Assembly: GCF_030269925.1 (NCBI RefSeq) | Contig: NC_085123.1 | Coordinates: 2,480,001 to 2,544,000 of the forward strand | Source: Bombyx mori | Taxonomy: Eukaryota; Arthropoda; Insecta; Lepidoptera; Bombycidae | Direction of reading: 5' to 3' | Length of the DNA: 64,000 nucleotides | Shown: positions 54,389 through 64,000 of the stretch, piece by piece | Layout of the letters: each line of letters begins with the position of its first letter | Position numbering within the stretch: position 1 is the stretch's first letter | Translations under genes and position numbers: made by a program | Notes under the pieces: model-generated | Database searches by the model: none | What the model saw: the letters and a program-made list of their open reading frames with translations, nothing else | What the model was told of the DNA's origin: nothing

Positions 54389-55039
54389 GTGTTTGAATTT
54401 TGACTCGGTTTTCAATTGGAGATTATTATGACTTAATTTTTGAACATTTTGAATATGTAATAATATTTAGAAGCAACATTTAAATGTATCTTAATTATTC
54501 TATATTATTATACAATAAATCGAAAGTAAAATTTCTCAAAGCTCAACCAAAGCCTAACTTATAAGTACATTTAAACTATTTCTCAAATACGACTGGCAAC
54601 TAGCTTTTTCAGGAGGCTAGCTTTTCGCTCGCGTTATTCTCTCCAGTTATGTACTCGGCAGACTTTAATAAATGACGCTGTCACAATAGAATCTTTTACC
54701 TCCTTCTTGCAAAACCTAGGTATTGCGTAAACGGAATATAAAATTGCTATACGACTTAACTGGAAAAACTAAAATTGTGGCATTCTTTCGGTGTGTTGGA
54801 TTTTTTTCCTGGAGGCTACAGATCCTTTTTGTTTATTCTGTTATTTAAGGATCTTTAGGGAGGGTAATTTATACATCCACCTATGTCCTTTTATGTACTC
54901 TTGACAATTATACAAATTTTATGAAGACAAGCAGACTTATTCTCGCATTTTGACTATTAAGTTTGTAAATGTGATCTCTGCATAACGAACTGAGATTCGT
55001 AAGCTACTTATGGTAGTGGGCGAACCTTTAATTAGTGTG
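54389..55039. other. No gene recognised
   Basis: AT-rich; nothing supported. Confidence 0.3.
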
Positions 55040-55300
55040 GTTAAGGCGTCTTGTGAGACTGCAGTAGCGGCCGGGGTTTGTCTCCTGCCTATTTATGCTG
55101 TGAAGCAGTAATGCATTTGAAGGGTGGAGCAGCCGTTGTAACTATACTGAGACCTTACAACTTATATAACTATACCGGGACCTTAGAACTTATATCTTAA
55201 GGTGGGTGGCGCATTTGCGTTGTAGATGTCTATGGGCTCCAGTAACTACTTAACACCAGGTGGGCTGTGAGCTCATCCACCCATCTAAGAAATAAAAAAT
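55040..55300 (+). repeat. Bm1-type SINE with a small internal duplication
   Basis: Body from 'ggcgtcttgtgagactgcag' to 'cacccatctaagaaataaaa'. The 'aactatactgagacctta' to 'aacttatat' part is repeated once in tandem with small differences. Confidence 0.8.
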
Positions 55301-55309
55301 ATATATAGG

Positions 55310-55440
55310 AGCGCCGTAATACTATACAATTGAGGGTTAGACCTCATGTCTCAAAGTAGGTGGGGGCAATCACGTTGCGTTGTCTGTGAGCTCCAGGTTG
55401 GCCGTGGGTTCGTTTACTCGTGAAATAAGTCTTCCCATGA
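55310..55440 (+). repeat. Degenerate SINE scrap
   Basis: 'gacctcatgtctcaaagtag' to 'gttggccgtgggttcgttta' keeps the layout of a Bm1 body at low identity. Confidence 0.5.
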
Positions 55441-55969
55441 TTAACAATAACGTCTTCCGCATTCAGCACATTCCGGTGACATTAAAAAAAAATTTGCCTC
55501 AGAGGCTAATTGTCCCTTGAATAGTAAGCCACCCACTCCCACTTCAGCTTGATAATCGAATCTCCTAACATTGGATGAGACCTGAGTCCAATTCATGAAT
55601 TTTATATAAATATCTGTTTAATTATTAGTTTGATAACAGCGAATAATGTACTCGGCGTTCGGGAATAGAACAGCATTAATAGACCAATTAAAGGCTTTAG
55701 AAATGATATTTATAGTATTACAATGATGTAATAATGATGATGATACATGTATTCTTAGGTAAATTAAAATTAATTCATATCCACTTTTTTAACATAAACT
55801 TTTTTCGTCAAAATTTATCTTCTCTGGATGTTTTGTAGGTCTAAGATCTATCTAGTAATGTAACAATGATATTATATCTACTGTAAAGTTAATGTTAGAT
55901 AGCCATGATCGTAAAACGTCGAAATTAAAAAGAGTTTTACGTCTTATTCTTCATTTTATTCTTCCATTC
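55441..55969. other. No gene recognised
   Basis: Nothing supported. Confidence 0.3.
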
Positions 55970-56240
55970 GCTTAGGTCATCGGAGAACTTAATGCTGAAG
56001 TTTCCGGCTCACGGGACGTCATTTTATGACCATTCCTTTACGGTTGAAGCAGTCCGTTTATGGAATGCACTACCCTTAAGCATCAAATAATCGTCCTCGC
56101 CGGAAATTTTTAATTTCAGATTGAAATCGCACTACCTTGGACAATAATATGGCTCCTATGATATAACTGTACAAGTTGCTACTTATTTTGTATTTACTTC
56201 ACATATGGTGTTAAATAAAGTGTTATATTATTATATTATA
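55970..56240 (+). pseudogene. CR1-like LINE ORF2 C-terminal relic with microsatellite tail
   Basis: One plus frame reads YDHSFTVEAVRLWNALPLSI, the conserved end block of CR1/Rex1-style LINEs, followed by a stop, the remnant FNFRLKSHYLGQ and a (TATTA)n-type tail. Confidence 0.6.
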
Positions 56241-56844
56241 TTATATTAATATTATTCTCGCCTTTACAATAATAAACGAGATACTAAACCGTAAAAGTAG
56301 GTTTAATAAAATAATATAAATATATACTAAAAAGATAAAAGTAAGTTTAATTATGTCCACAGCTCGCGAAAACCGAAGATAATAATTTACTGACAAATGA
56401 ATAAAATAAATGCCAGTTTAAATGGTAAACTGTTTTTATCATCATTTTCAAAGTATGTTGAATGTATTTAAAGAAAGGCACGGAAGAACTCCGTCGAAGT
56501 AAATGTGAATTGATTTTAATGGTAATTAATATTAATTAAGACGGAATCTTGGTTAGCGCACGCAAATATTGCATAGATTATCAAAATAACAAAAAATAAA
56601 ATGGCAACTCACACTCTTCTTTCCAAACGCAGTTCTATTCATTTCGATAAACAATTTTTATGGAATGTAAAGCTTAAACAATGAATTTACTATCAAAAGT
56701 CGTTTAAATTTATAATAAATTTAATCTTTAATTATCCTGTAATTAAATTTCTGACACTTGATATTTTTTTTGAACTACCCTACTTTTTGCTTACTTTATA
56801 ACCTAATTACGCAAACGAATCTGTATCCATAAGTTTTCTGATTT
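56241..56844. other. No gene recognised
   Basis: AT-rich; nothing supported. Confidence 0.3.
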
Positions 56845-56950
56845 AAATTACATGTGTTCGACGAGAACGGTGACAGGTGCCTGAAAGCTTCGAGAGTAGA
56901 TCGGGAGGATCCGACACGACACGTTATGTCACAACGTTTGCCTACGTTTG
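56845..56950 (-). repeat. LINE fragment
   Basis: 'tgttcgacgagaacggtgac' and 'tcgggaggatccgacacgac' match the Jockey C-terminal/UTR region at 25215-25320. Confidence 0.5.
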
Positions 56951-56953
56951 CCG

Positions 56954-57035
56954 CTAGGGGCGCTGTTCCAACTGCATACAAATTTGAGTTAACTTTTACG
57001 CTATCGAGAACGTTAAAAAACTCACACTAAGCACA
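56954..57035. repeat. ~80-bp dispersed repeat, copy 1
   Basis: 'caaatttgagttaactttta', then 'cgctatcgagaacgttaa' and 'ctcacactaagcacaca'. A second copy is at 63330-63410 in the same orientation. Confidence 0.6.
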
Positions 57036-57059
57036 CAGTACGGTCCTAAACGAATTCAA

Positions 57060-57130
57060 TTTTTTTTCTACTTATTTTCTGGTAGCCTAAGGGGTTATTC
57101 CAGCTTCTCACGTACGGGAACAAATATTTG
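57060..57130 (-). repeat. Jockey-clade LINE tail scrap
   Basis: T-run then 'tggtagcctaaggggttatt' as at 28398 and 11262. Confidence 0.5.
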
Positions 57131-57149
57131 TACATCTTTATATTAACTA

Positions 57150-57550
57150 CTAGCGGACCGCTCCGGCTCCGCTCGGGTCTTTAACAAAAATTTCAACGAT
57201 GTTGTTTTATTTTTAAAAATAAAAGAACACTTATTGCGGCATAAATATAATAGTTAGACATATGCTGTCGCGACACTTTTTGTAAATAATAATGTGTTCT
57301 ACAAAGTTTTCGCAGGGCACGCGATGTATAGAATATTTTAGGTAGTTTTTTTACACCTTAGGTTACATTATTCTAGTTTTAGTAAGGATCCCTATTTTTT
57401 TTCAAAAAATATTATAGCCTATGTCACTCGGGAATAGTGTAGCTTCCAAACAGTGAAAGAATTTTTCAAATCGATTCAGTAGTTTCGGAGCCTAACTGTT
57501 GAACCGATTTGAAACAAACAAATCTTTCCTCTTTATAATATTAGTATAGA
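57150..57550 (-). mobile_element. Helitron-like non-autonomous element
   Basis: Minus strand starts TCTATACTAATATTATAAAG after an A and ends 'ccggagcggtccgctag' before a T, 401 bp. The most complete copy of the family shared with 23104-23462 and 36572-36839. Confidence 0.65.
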
Positions 57551-57728
57551 TAAAACATTTCTAGCCATATGTTCGACTATAGTAGTATATTAACAAAGTT
57601 ATTTAAAAATAAATAAATATTAATCACCGGTTCGGTTCACCAGGATCCGGAAAAAAATAAGACAAAAACATACTGACATTCCATTTATCTTTCATTTAAT
57701 ATCTACTCAAAAATCCTATAAATACTTA

Positions 57729-59027
57729 GTCAGGTCATAAATTCTGTCACATGTTTAATGTAAAATAATTGAAACAAGTTTATTCATTATGTAACCATTC
57801 ATATACCAAAATGAACTTAACAAAAAATAGATTCTTATGACATTAAAGTTTATTCAAAATGACCTCCGTGATTTTGAATACAGGCCTTCAATCTGCGCGG
57901 CCAGTCGTCTATCGCAGCACGAACGAGGTCCATGACAATATCGGCGGCTGCCTTAATCAAGGATGTCTTGAGTGACTCCAAATTGGTATGAGGCTTTGAG
58001 CACGCCTTTTCCTCCAAGTGTTGCCATATCTTGTAATCTAACGGATTCAAATCTGGACTGGAGGAGGGCCAGTCTTCGTGCCGGATGAAGTCGATTTCAC
58101 GCGCCGCAAGCCAGTCTTGTGTGCTCTTCGCTCTATGAACTGGCGCCGAATCTTGTTGGAATACCCAGTGCCTGTTATTGAACATTGTATGAGAAACAGG
58201 TTCCACAAGGTTCGTCAGGACTGTATTTTGATACACAACTGCATTCGTTTTTACACCTTTCTCACAAAAATGTACCTCTGTTAAGCCCCAATAAGAAACT
58301 CCCAACCATACCATGAGCGAGGATGGAAAATGACCTCGTTGGACACGCGGAATACGGTTGCTCGCTTCTTCACTACTGTGTGCGTACACCTTATCATTTT
58401 ATTTGTTGTAGCTCTCTTCTACGGTAAAATTTTTTTCATCCGAAAAAAGAATTTCCCGATATTTTTTTCCCGCGTACCGCTTCAACAAAGCGCGGCATCT
58501 CTTCAGTCTCAGGTCCATTAGACGAGCATTCAAACGATGTCCTGTTTTTCTTCGATATGCCCGAAGCCCTAAGTCTTCATTTAACACCCTTTTCACCGTG
58601 GTTCTGCTTAACCCCATCTGAAGGGCCAACAGTTTCTGCTTACGTTTGGGATTTCTTTGAATTCGCGCCTTCACAGCTTTTATCACTGCTGGAGTCCTAA
58701 CAGATCGAGGGCGACCACTTCTTGACCTGTCATCTACACTAGAGTCTTCATTGTATCGTTTGATGGTACGATAAACGAATCTTTTGGTTATATTCAAAAT
58801 TTTCAGTATGTTAAAAATTTGAATTGGCGCGTAACCGCAACGATGCAACGCAATAACTGCAACACGGTCTTCTTTAAGCGTTCACTCCATATTTAAAAAT
58901 GAGTAAAATTCTAAAAGTATACATTTTTATTTTCATGAACAATTCGAGATTCGAATTCAATAAACTTTTTTGTGGCCAGCATTCTAAAAGAAAAGTTTTT
59001 ACTGTGTGACAATATTTATGACCTGAC
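57729..59027 (-). mobile_element. Complete maT-type Tc1/mariner transposon
   Basis: 1299 bp with terminal inverted repeats GTCAGGTCATAAATTCTGTCAC and, inverted, GTCAGGTCATAAATATTGTCAC (two differences in 22). TA lies at both ends (57727-57728 and 59028-59029), the expected target duplication. The transposase gene is on the minus strand (58890-57850). DD37D catalytic spacing puts it in the maT group known from Bombyx. Confidence 0.93.
57850..58890 (-). pseudogene. maT (DD37D) transposase with two premature stops
   Basis: Read from the ATG at 58890 to the stop at 57850 it spans 347 codons, the normal size. Codon 3 is TGA (58884-58882), and TAA interrupts at 58401-58399; otherwise the frame is unbroken. 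An N-terminal paired-type DNA-binding region with a basic GRPRSVRTP linker (~residue 60) is followed by the catalytic domain: LFSDEKNF, then FQQDSAPVHRAK, then SPDLNPLDYKIW, with 37 residues between the last two Asp. The inner stop falls just after the first catalytic Asp. The element could move only with a transposase supplied from elsewhere. Confidence 0.9.
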
Positions 59028-59034
59028 TAGTTAT

Positions 59035-59453
59035 ATTAATGACATAGGTGGCTTTCACTTATCATGACCTACTGGCGTTAAAATGACTACCAGAGTCTAT
59101 AGGCATCAACAAAGTAAATATAGCCACATCATGAGACATGAGTTCTAAGATTTCAGTTTTTACACTACAACGGCTGCGCCACCCTTCAAACCGAAACGCA
59201 TTACTGCTTCACCGCAGAAATAATGGGGGTGGTGGTACCTACCCGTGCGGACTCACAAAATATCTACCACCAGTAATTACGTAATTAATTTTTGCGTGCT
59301 TGCTTCACTGGAAGTCATTCGTGAACATTTGTTAAGTATGTATTTTATTAGAAAAAATGTTACCCCCCTGCCGGATTAGAACACCGGCACAGTCGCATCG
59401 CTCGATACGAATGTACCGGACGTCTTATCCTTTAGGCCACGACGACTTCAATA
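59035..59453 (-). repeat. Bm1-type SINE with tRNA-like head, old
   Basis: Full layout on the minus strand, from an eroded tail through 'cctacccgtgcggactcaca' to 'ttaggccacgacgacttcaa'. Starts 8 bp from the end of the maT transposon. Confidence 0.85.
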
Positions 59454-59474
59454 CCTTGCCTTCGACCAGTAAGT

Positions 59475-59548
59475 GCTCCAATAACCTTTGCATCAGACGC
59501 CTTCAGCTCTAACATTAGGAGCAGGCTTAGGGACCCCGGTGACCGTTC
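59475..59548 (+). repeat. Jockey LINE 3' UTR fragment
   Basis: 'cagacgccttcagctctaac' and 'gcaggcttagggaccccggt' are the inverse of 37920-37985. Confidence 0.65.
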
Positions 59549-59549
59549 A

Positions 59550-59720
59550 CGGCCCACCTGATATTAAGTGGTTACCGGAGCCCATAGACATCTACAACGT
59601 AAATGCCGCATCCCACCTTGAGACATGAGTTCTAAGGTCTCACTTTTAATTACGGCTGCCACGCTGTTCAAACCAAAATGCATTACTGCTTCACGCAGAA
59701 ATAGGCAGGGTGGTCCAGCA
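59550..59720 (-). repeat. Bm1-type SINE, both ends missing
   Basis: 'cggcccacctgatattaagt' to 'cagaaataggcagggtgg'. Confidence 0.8.
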
Positions 59721-60837
59721 AAATTGTCCAGTAAAATTGTTACATTAATTCTTACATTCGTTAATAGTCAACAGAAGTTCCGATCCCTCTTGTTCCGTCT
59801 GTAGCGTCTGTAAAATGGAAGAATATGATCGTGATTTTCATTCACAATAATTTCAGGGTACTTTGAATTTTGAAGACTAAATGATAACTTAGTTAATGTT
59901 TGCTAAGAAATTATTGTGTTATCATATTTGTAAAGTTTGGTTTTTTCTAGTTTAAACCTTGAGAATCGATTTGATTTAATGCCCAACAGCACGAAAATCA
60001 GATGGGCAGTAAAACAGAACCTCAACAATAACGGTTAACGTTTTTCATTCCAATAGAATTTATCACACAGCACTAAAAATAAATAAATTTCTATTGTATT
60101 CAATATCCAAGCCCGTTATTACTGCGTTATGTATTAAAATGTCTACTTGATATTTCTATTTTACTACATATTGAGTACGTAGATCAATATCGGACATAAA
60201 TGACCGTGATTTATTGAATTGAAACTTATACTTGAATAAATTAATTAACATAGTGCTGTCACAGTAATACAGGTACCTGACAACAGATGGCAGCACATGT
60301 ATTGTTTATGTAACGTAATGTTTTAAAATTAAATATTATCGTTAATATAAATGAATTTTATTAAAAGTATAAACTTGCTTCCAGTGTTATAAAAGATATT
60401 AACCCCTAGTTTATTGTATATTCAATGAAAATTGCGCTTATAGAGTAAACCAGTTGCGATGCGGAGATGCACACGCATTTTTTATATTACCATTAACGCA
60501 TTTCTAACGCGTTTAATATCATTATAATAAAATAAAACAATGCGATATTAAATGCATTAAAAGTTTGCGCTAATTAGATTAATTAAAAAACCTCGAGGTT
60601 ATAATACTTTAGAAATATTTTATTTAGCTCATACCCACATTGCATACAGAGGTAGATCTTATAAAATATATGTACCTAATATAAAATACATTGTTAAATA
60701 GCGAACCGAACTAAGAATTAGATTTTTTGGCGGAAACGCGAGAAGGGAAGTTATGAGATTTGTTTTATTTTGTCTATTTAGTGTTTCTTCAGGTTTGAAA
60801 GGGTAATAGAGGTGGTTTATTTACTGTTTAGATGTCG
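59721..60837. other. No gene recognised
   Basis: AT-rich; no ORF above chance size. Confidence 0.35.
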
Positions 60838-60915
60838 TTGTAGATGTCTATGGGCTCCGGTAACCCCTTAACATTAGGTGGGCCGTGAGCTCGTATGAAA
60901 TGAATAAAAAAAAAG
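60838..60915 (+). repeat. Bm1-type SINE tail fragment
   Basis: 'gttgtagatgtctatgggct' to 'gtgagctcgtatgaaatg' plus an A-run. Confidence 0.75.
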
Positions 60916-61007
60916 TGGAGACAACTTGTGAGAGCCTAGTGTATCAGCGGGGTAGTCTAGAACTACTACCATAGTCGTCGATTTGCAAATTTTCAAGTTA
61001 ATTTTTT

Positions 61008-61205
61008 TATTCCTACCTTTGCTGATAGCCTTTACCTTGAGAGGCTATTTCAGTTTTACCCTAGCGGGTAGGTGAGCTCTCGGGGCTCAAATCAGAAGTG
61101 TTGCTAACACTGGCCCTAGCAAGAGCAGTGCTTCGCAGAATCTACCACCGGATCGGAAATGCGACCCACTGAGAAGATCCGGCGAGAAACTCAGTGGGCT
61201 CAAGG
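61008..61205 (-). repeat. Jockey-clade LINE 3' tail fragment
   Basis: 'tcctacctttgctgatagcc', with 'accttgagaggctatttcag' and the conserved core to 'gagaaactcagtgggctc'. Confidence 0.75.
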
Positions 61206-61282
61206 TAATAGAACGACTTCGATTCTATGAAAAAGACGTTCAAAGTTTCCGTTACAAGCTAATAAAAGCATGTTATTGCATT

Positions 61283-61522
61283 TTACTGGTGGTAGGACCT
61301 GTTGTGAGTCCGCGCGGGTAGGTACCACCGCCCTGCCTATTTCTGCCGTGAAGCAGTAATGCGTTTCGGTTTGAAAGGTAGGGCAGCCGTTGTAACTATA
61401 CTGAGACCTTACAACTTATATCTCAAGGTGGGTGGCGCATTTACGTTGTAGATGTGTATGGGCTCCAGAAACTACTTAAGATCAGCTGTGAGCTCTTCAA
61501 CCCATCTAAGCAATAAAAACAA
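61283..61522 (+). repeat. Bm1-type SINE, short class
   Basis: 'tactggtggtaggacctgtt' to 'caacccatctaagcaataaa'. Confidence 0.88.
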
Positions 61523-62807
61523 ATGTTAAAATAGAAAATACGTAAATCATTAATCAAAGTTATGCAAACGTGGAATTTAAACAGTAATTATAATCGAATT
61601 AAATAGTTGAAAAGAGTTAGTTAATTGAATACTTATTTTGTTCTGTTACAACATAGAGATATTAATTGAAGCATCGTTACAGGAATTAGACACGCGATTC
61701 GTGTGCCGGTTTTGAAATGATCGACCGGATTTTGTCGAATAATTATAATATTTAATGTATGGAATACGTATACTTTTGATTTGCATGTTTCGCTAACAAC
61801 AAGAAAAAAGTGTAGGTATACTTCTAAACAACTAATATTATTGTCATAAGGGTCATTTTCAAAAAAGTAACGATTTCATGAATTTAAACTTTCTCTAATT
61901 TTTTTTTGGTATTTTGGCATGTTCAAAATAAAAAATGCTTCATCAAAATCAAGTAAATCACTTATTTATTGATATTACTATATAATATTCATTTATATTT
62001 TTCATTTTACGCATTTGATAACGCCAATTTAAATAGGAACTTTTTTGAAAAGCTTAGAAATCGTACTTCTTTTGTTTTTAATCATGTTCTAATATCCAGT
62101 TAGTTTTCCTTTATTATTGTATTATATACTGATTAAATAAAATTGCCAAATTTCAACACGCATTACTGAAAAAATAGCATCGCATAAAATAGTATAACAT
62201 TAAATCAAATAACTCGCTTTTGACTGATTCGCGGCAAACAACCGGGTTGATGGTGCGAGCCTTATAGGATCACAATTTCTCAAAAAAAAAAAACTTACCT
62301 TCAGTAAAACGACATGAATAGGAAAGAAGTGTTAAGTAGAAGAGACTAAGAAGATATTGTCTAGGGAAAGTATTATAGGTGGGATGTACCCGGCCGATTT
62401 CTGTCACGACATTTCGATTTGAAGGAAGCTACACAATTGAGACTTATCTTTGAGGAGATCCTCGAAAAAGTCGCAAAATTCACATTGTCATGTCAATGAA
62501 CTCTAACCAATTAATCCTAGTTTAACCATGACCTCGTTCACTCGTAACTCATTAATGAATTAAAAAATGAAATAAAAAGTCATAACTTGGGTAAAAGCGA
62601 AAAAGCATTGTGACGGATGGTTATTTCGCGTGTCGTTTTTTGTTTGGTGGTTCACTTTTGTATGAATTCCCCATGCCGTCTCTCTTATCTTATGAATATA
62701 TATTGAAACTTAAACTCCGGTAGTAAGTTTTGTTAAGTGTTTTTTTTATACAAATCCAACTTTATTGTTGGAAGGTGCTTACAAATGTATCATTAAAAGC
62801 ATTTTTT
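61523..62807. other. No gene recognised
   Basis: AT-rich. An inverted pair, 'tcattttcaaaaaagtaacg' (~61853) and 'acttttttgaaaagctt' (~62039), might mark a ~200-bp MITE; weak. Confidence 0.3.
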
Positions 62808-63050
62808 ATTTTTTTATTGCTCAAAGGGCGGACGTGCTCACAGCCCACCTTGTGTTAAGTGGTTACTGGAGCCCATAGACATCTACAACGTAAATGCGCC
62901 ACCCACCTTGAGATATCAGTTCTAAGGTCTCAGCATAGTTACAACGGCTGCCCTACCCTTCAAACCGAAACGCATTACTGCTTCACGGCAGAAATAGGCG
63001 AGGTGGTGGTACCTACCCGCGCGGACTCACAAGAGGTCCTACCACCAGTA
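62808..63050 (-). repeat. Bm1-type SINE, short class
   Basis: 'ttattgctcaaagggcggac' to 'gaggtcctaccaccagtaa'. Confidence 0.88.
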
Positions 63051-63329
63051 AATTTCTCACTATTAGCCACGATTTATTTCCAACTTTCTGGCAGAGTTTG
63101 GATACATTAACGAATTGAAGTTTTCGTCTTTTGAGCCTGTGTATAATACGAATCAAGCCCTTTTTCTTCGAACGAAGCAGCGCTTAAAAATATGTTCTAA
63201 GCAAATTCTCATTTTTAAAAAAATTTCACCATCAAAAAATGCTTGTTACAATAATTATGGTTCCGTATAACCTTTATCTTTATTAGTTCAATATTTATGC
63301 TTGTGTGGTTAGTGCTAGTGGCAAACGTG

Positions 63330-63410
63330 AGGACGCTGTTTCAACTTCACACAAATTTGAGCTAACTTTTACGTGATCGAGAGCTTAATGAACTCGCACT
63401 AAGCACACTG
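63330..63410. repeat. ~80-bp dispersed repeat, copy 2
   Basis: 'caaatttgagctaactttta', then 'cgtgatcgagagcttaa' and 'ctcgcactaagcacac'. Compare 56954-57035. Confidence 0.6.
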
Positions 63411-64000
63411 GTTTCTGATTAAAATACACAATTCACAGTGCAAATTTTAGTTATACCGTTGTCGCCCTAAACGTATCGAAGACATACACTCAGAAATTAT
63501 GTAAGCTACTTTCTACAGCGCGTGAGTCACACACCCGGCTAGCTCGCGTATTCTCTGTCCACCCCACTTCCGACGTCCCACCACGTATCACGTCTGGTTA
63601 CCACCTACCACTGCTCGTTACCACCTCCGCGCCACCTCTAGGCGTGTACCGTCGACATTACAATGCGTGTCATTAGAATATTAATATAACAAGCTATGCG
63701 GTGTTGGTTCACTTGTGGTTTTTTTTTCTTTTAAATAATTAAGTAGGTAATTTAATTTTATAAATCGGTTATTTTATACTATTGCCTTAGTTGAGCTTGT
63801 GTTTGTACATGATATTTTGTGCAGATTGGTTCGTCAATTTAAAATGTTTTCGCTCTGTATGTACTAATGATTGAGGGAAGTATAATATTGTCAGACTCAT
63901 TATCGATTTTTAACACGATTTATTAGCTTGTTTTCTTTGAATGTAACGGAACCTTTGAATGTCATTTTCAGATAATTCAAGACGACTGATTGATTGAACA
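63411..64000. other. No gene recognised
   Basis: A C-rich patch (63540-63650) with repeated 'accacct' stands out; no gene could be supported. Confidence 0.3.

Noticed and set aside
42000..64000. mir-193/mir-2788 hairpins or an ivory-type first exon near cortex
   Set aside because: I looked for the mature miR-193-like and miR-2788-like cores by eye and did not see them on either strand; a machine search is needed to be certain.

Overview
This window looks like silkworm (Bombyx) genomic DNA. It is AT-rich, has no long host ORFs, and is full of lepidopteran repeats: many copies of a tRNA-headed SINE of the Bm1 type, 3' tails of Jockey-clade LINEs, RTE, R1-like and CR1-like LINE remnants, Helitron-like elements ending in CTAG, hAT, mariner and maT DNA transposons, and one fresh Ty3/gypsy retrotransposon. 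Bombyx mori or its wild relative B. mandarina is the most likely source; this is inferred from the repeats, not from a search.

One host protein gene can be built from the sequence. It lies on the minus strand from about 52531 to 42080 and encodes a Cdc20/Fizzy-family WD40 protein. I read it as the lepidopteran cortex gene, the cell-cycle gene at the classic wing-pattern locus. Eight exons (52335-42080) join with matching phases at every splice junction; a ninth, 5'-most exon (52531-52418) is a weaker candidate. The largest intron (51666-46206) carries the most striking feature: a 4307-bp LTR retrotransposon in antisense orientation, with LTRs that read as identical, a 4-bp target duplication, and a Gag-Pol frame that is open but lacks the reverse-transcriptase core. 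Two short Bm1 copies lie in the last two introns, one of them 28 bp from a splice acceptor. A 415-bp tandem duplication and a ~50-bp inverted repeat lie about 1 kb upstream of the gene.

The left 42 kb holds no host protein gene I can support. It contains a tRNA-Cys(GCA) gene (39105-39176) and layers of transposons. The best-resolved nest is at 18804-24800: a Bm1 SINE split by a hAT element with an exact 8-bp target duplication, the hAT in turn holding a mariner, a MITE-like element, an R1-like LINE, a Helitron-like piece and an RTE fragment. Jockey LINEs at 5196-6978 and 37651-38110 each have 10-bp target duplications; the first interrupts another Bm1 copy.

The right 11 kb, upstream of cortex, contains the tandem duplication, a CR1-like LINE relic, a Helitron-like element, a complete maT-type (DD37D) transposon with two premature stops, and more SINEs. 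Short gaps between these features hold only AT-rich sequence in which I recognise nothing.
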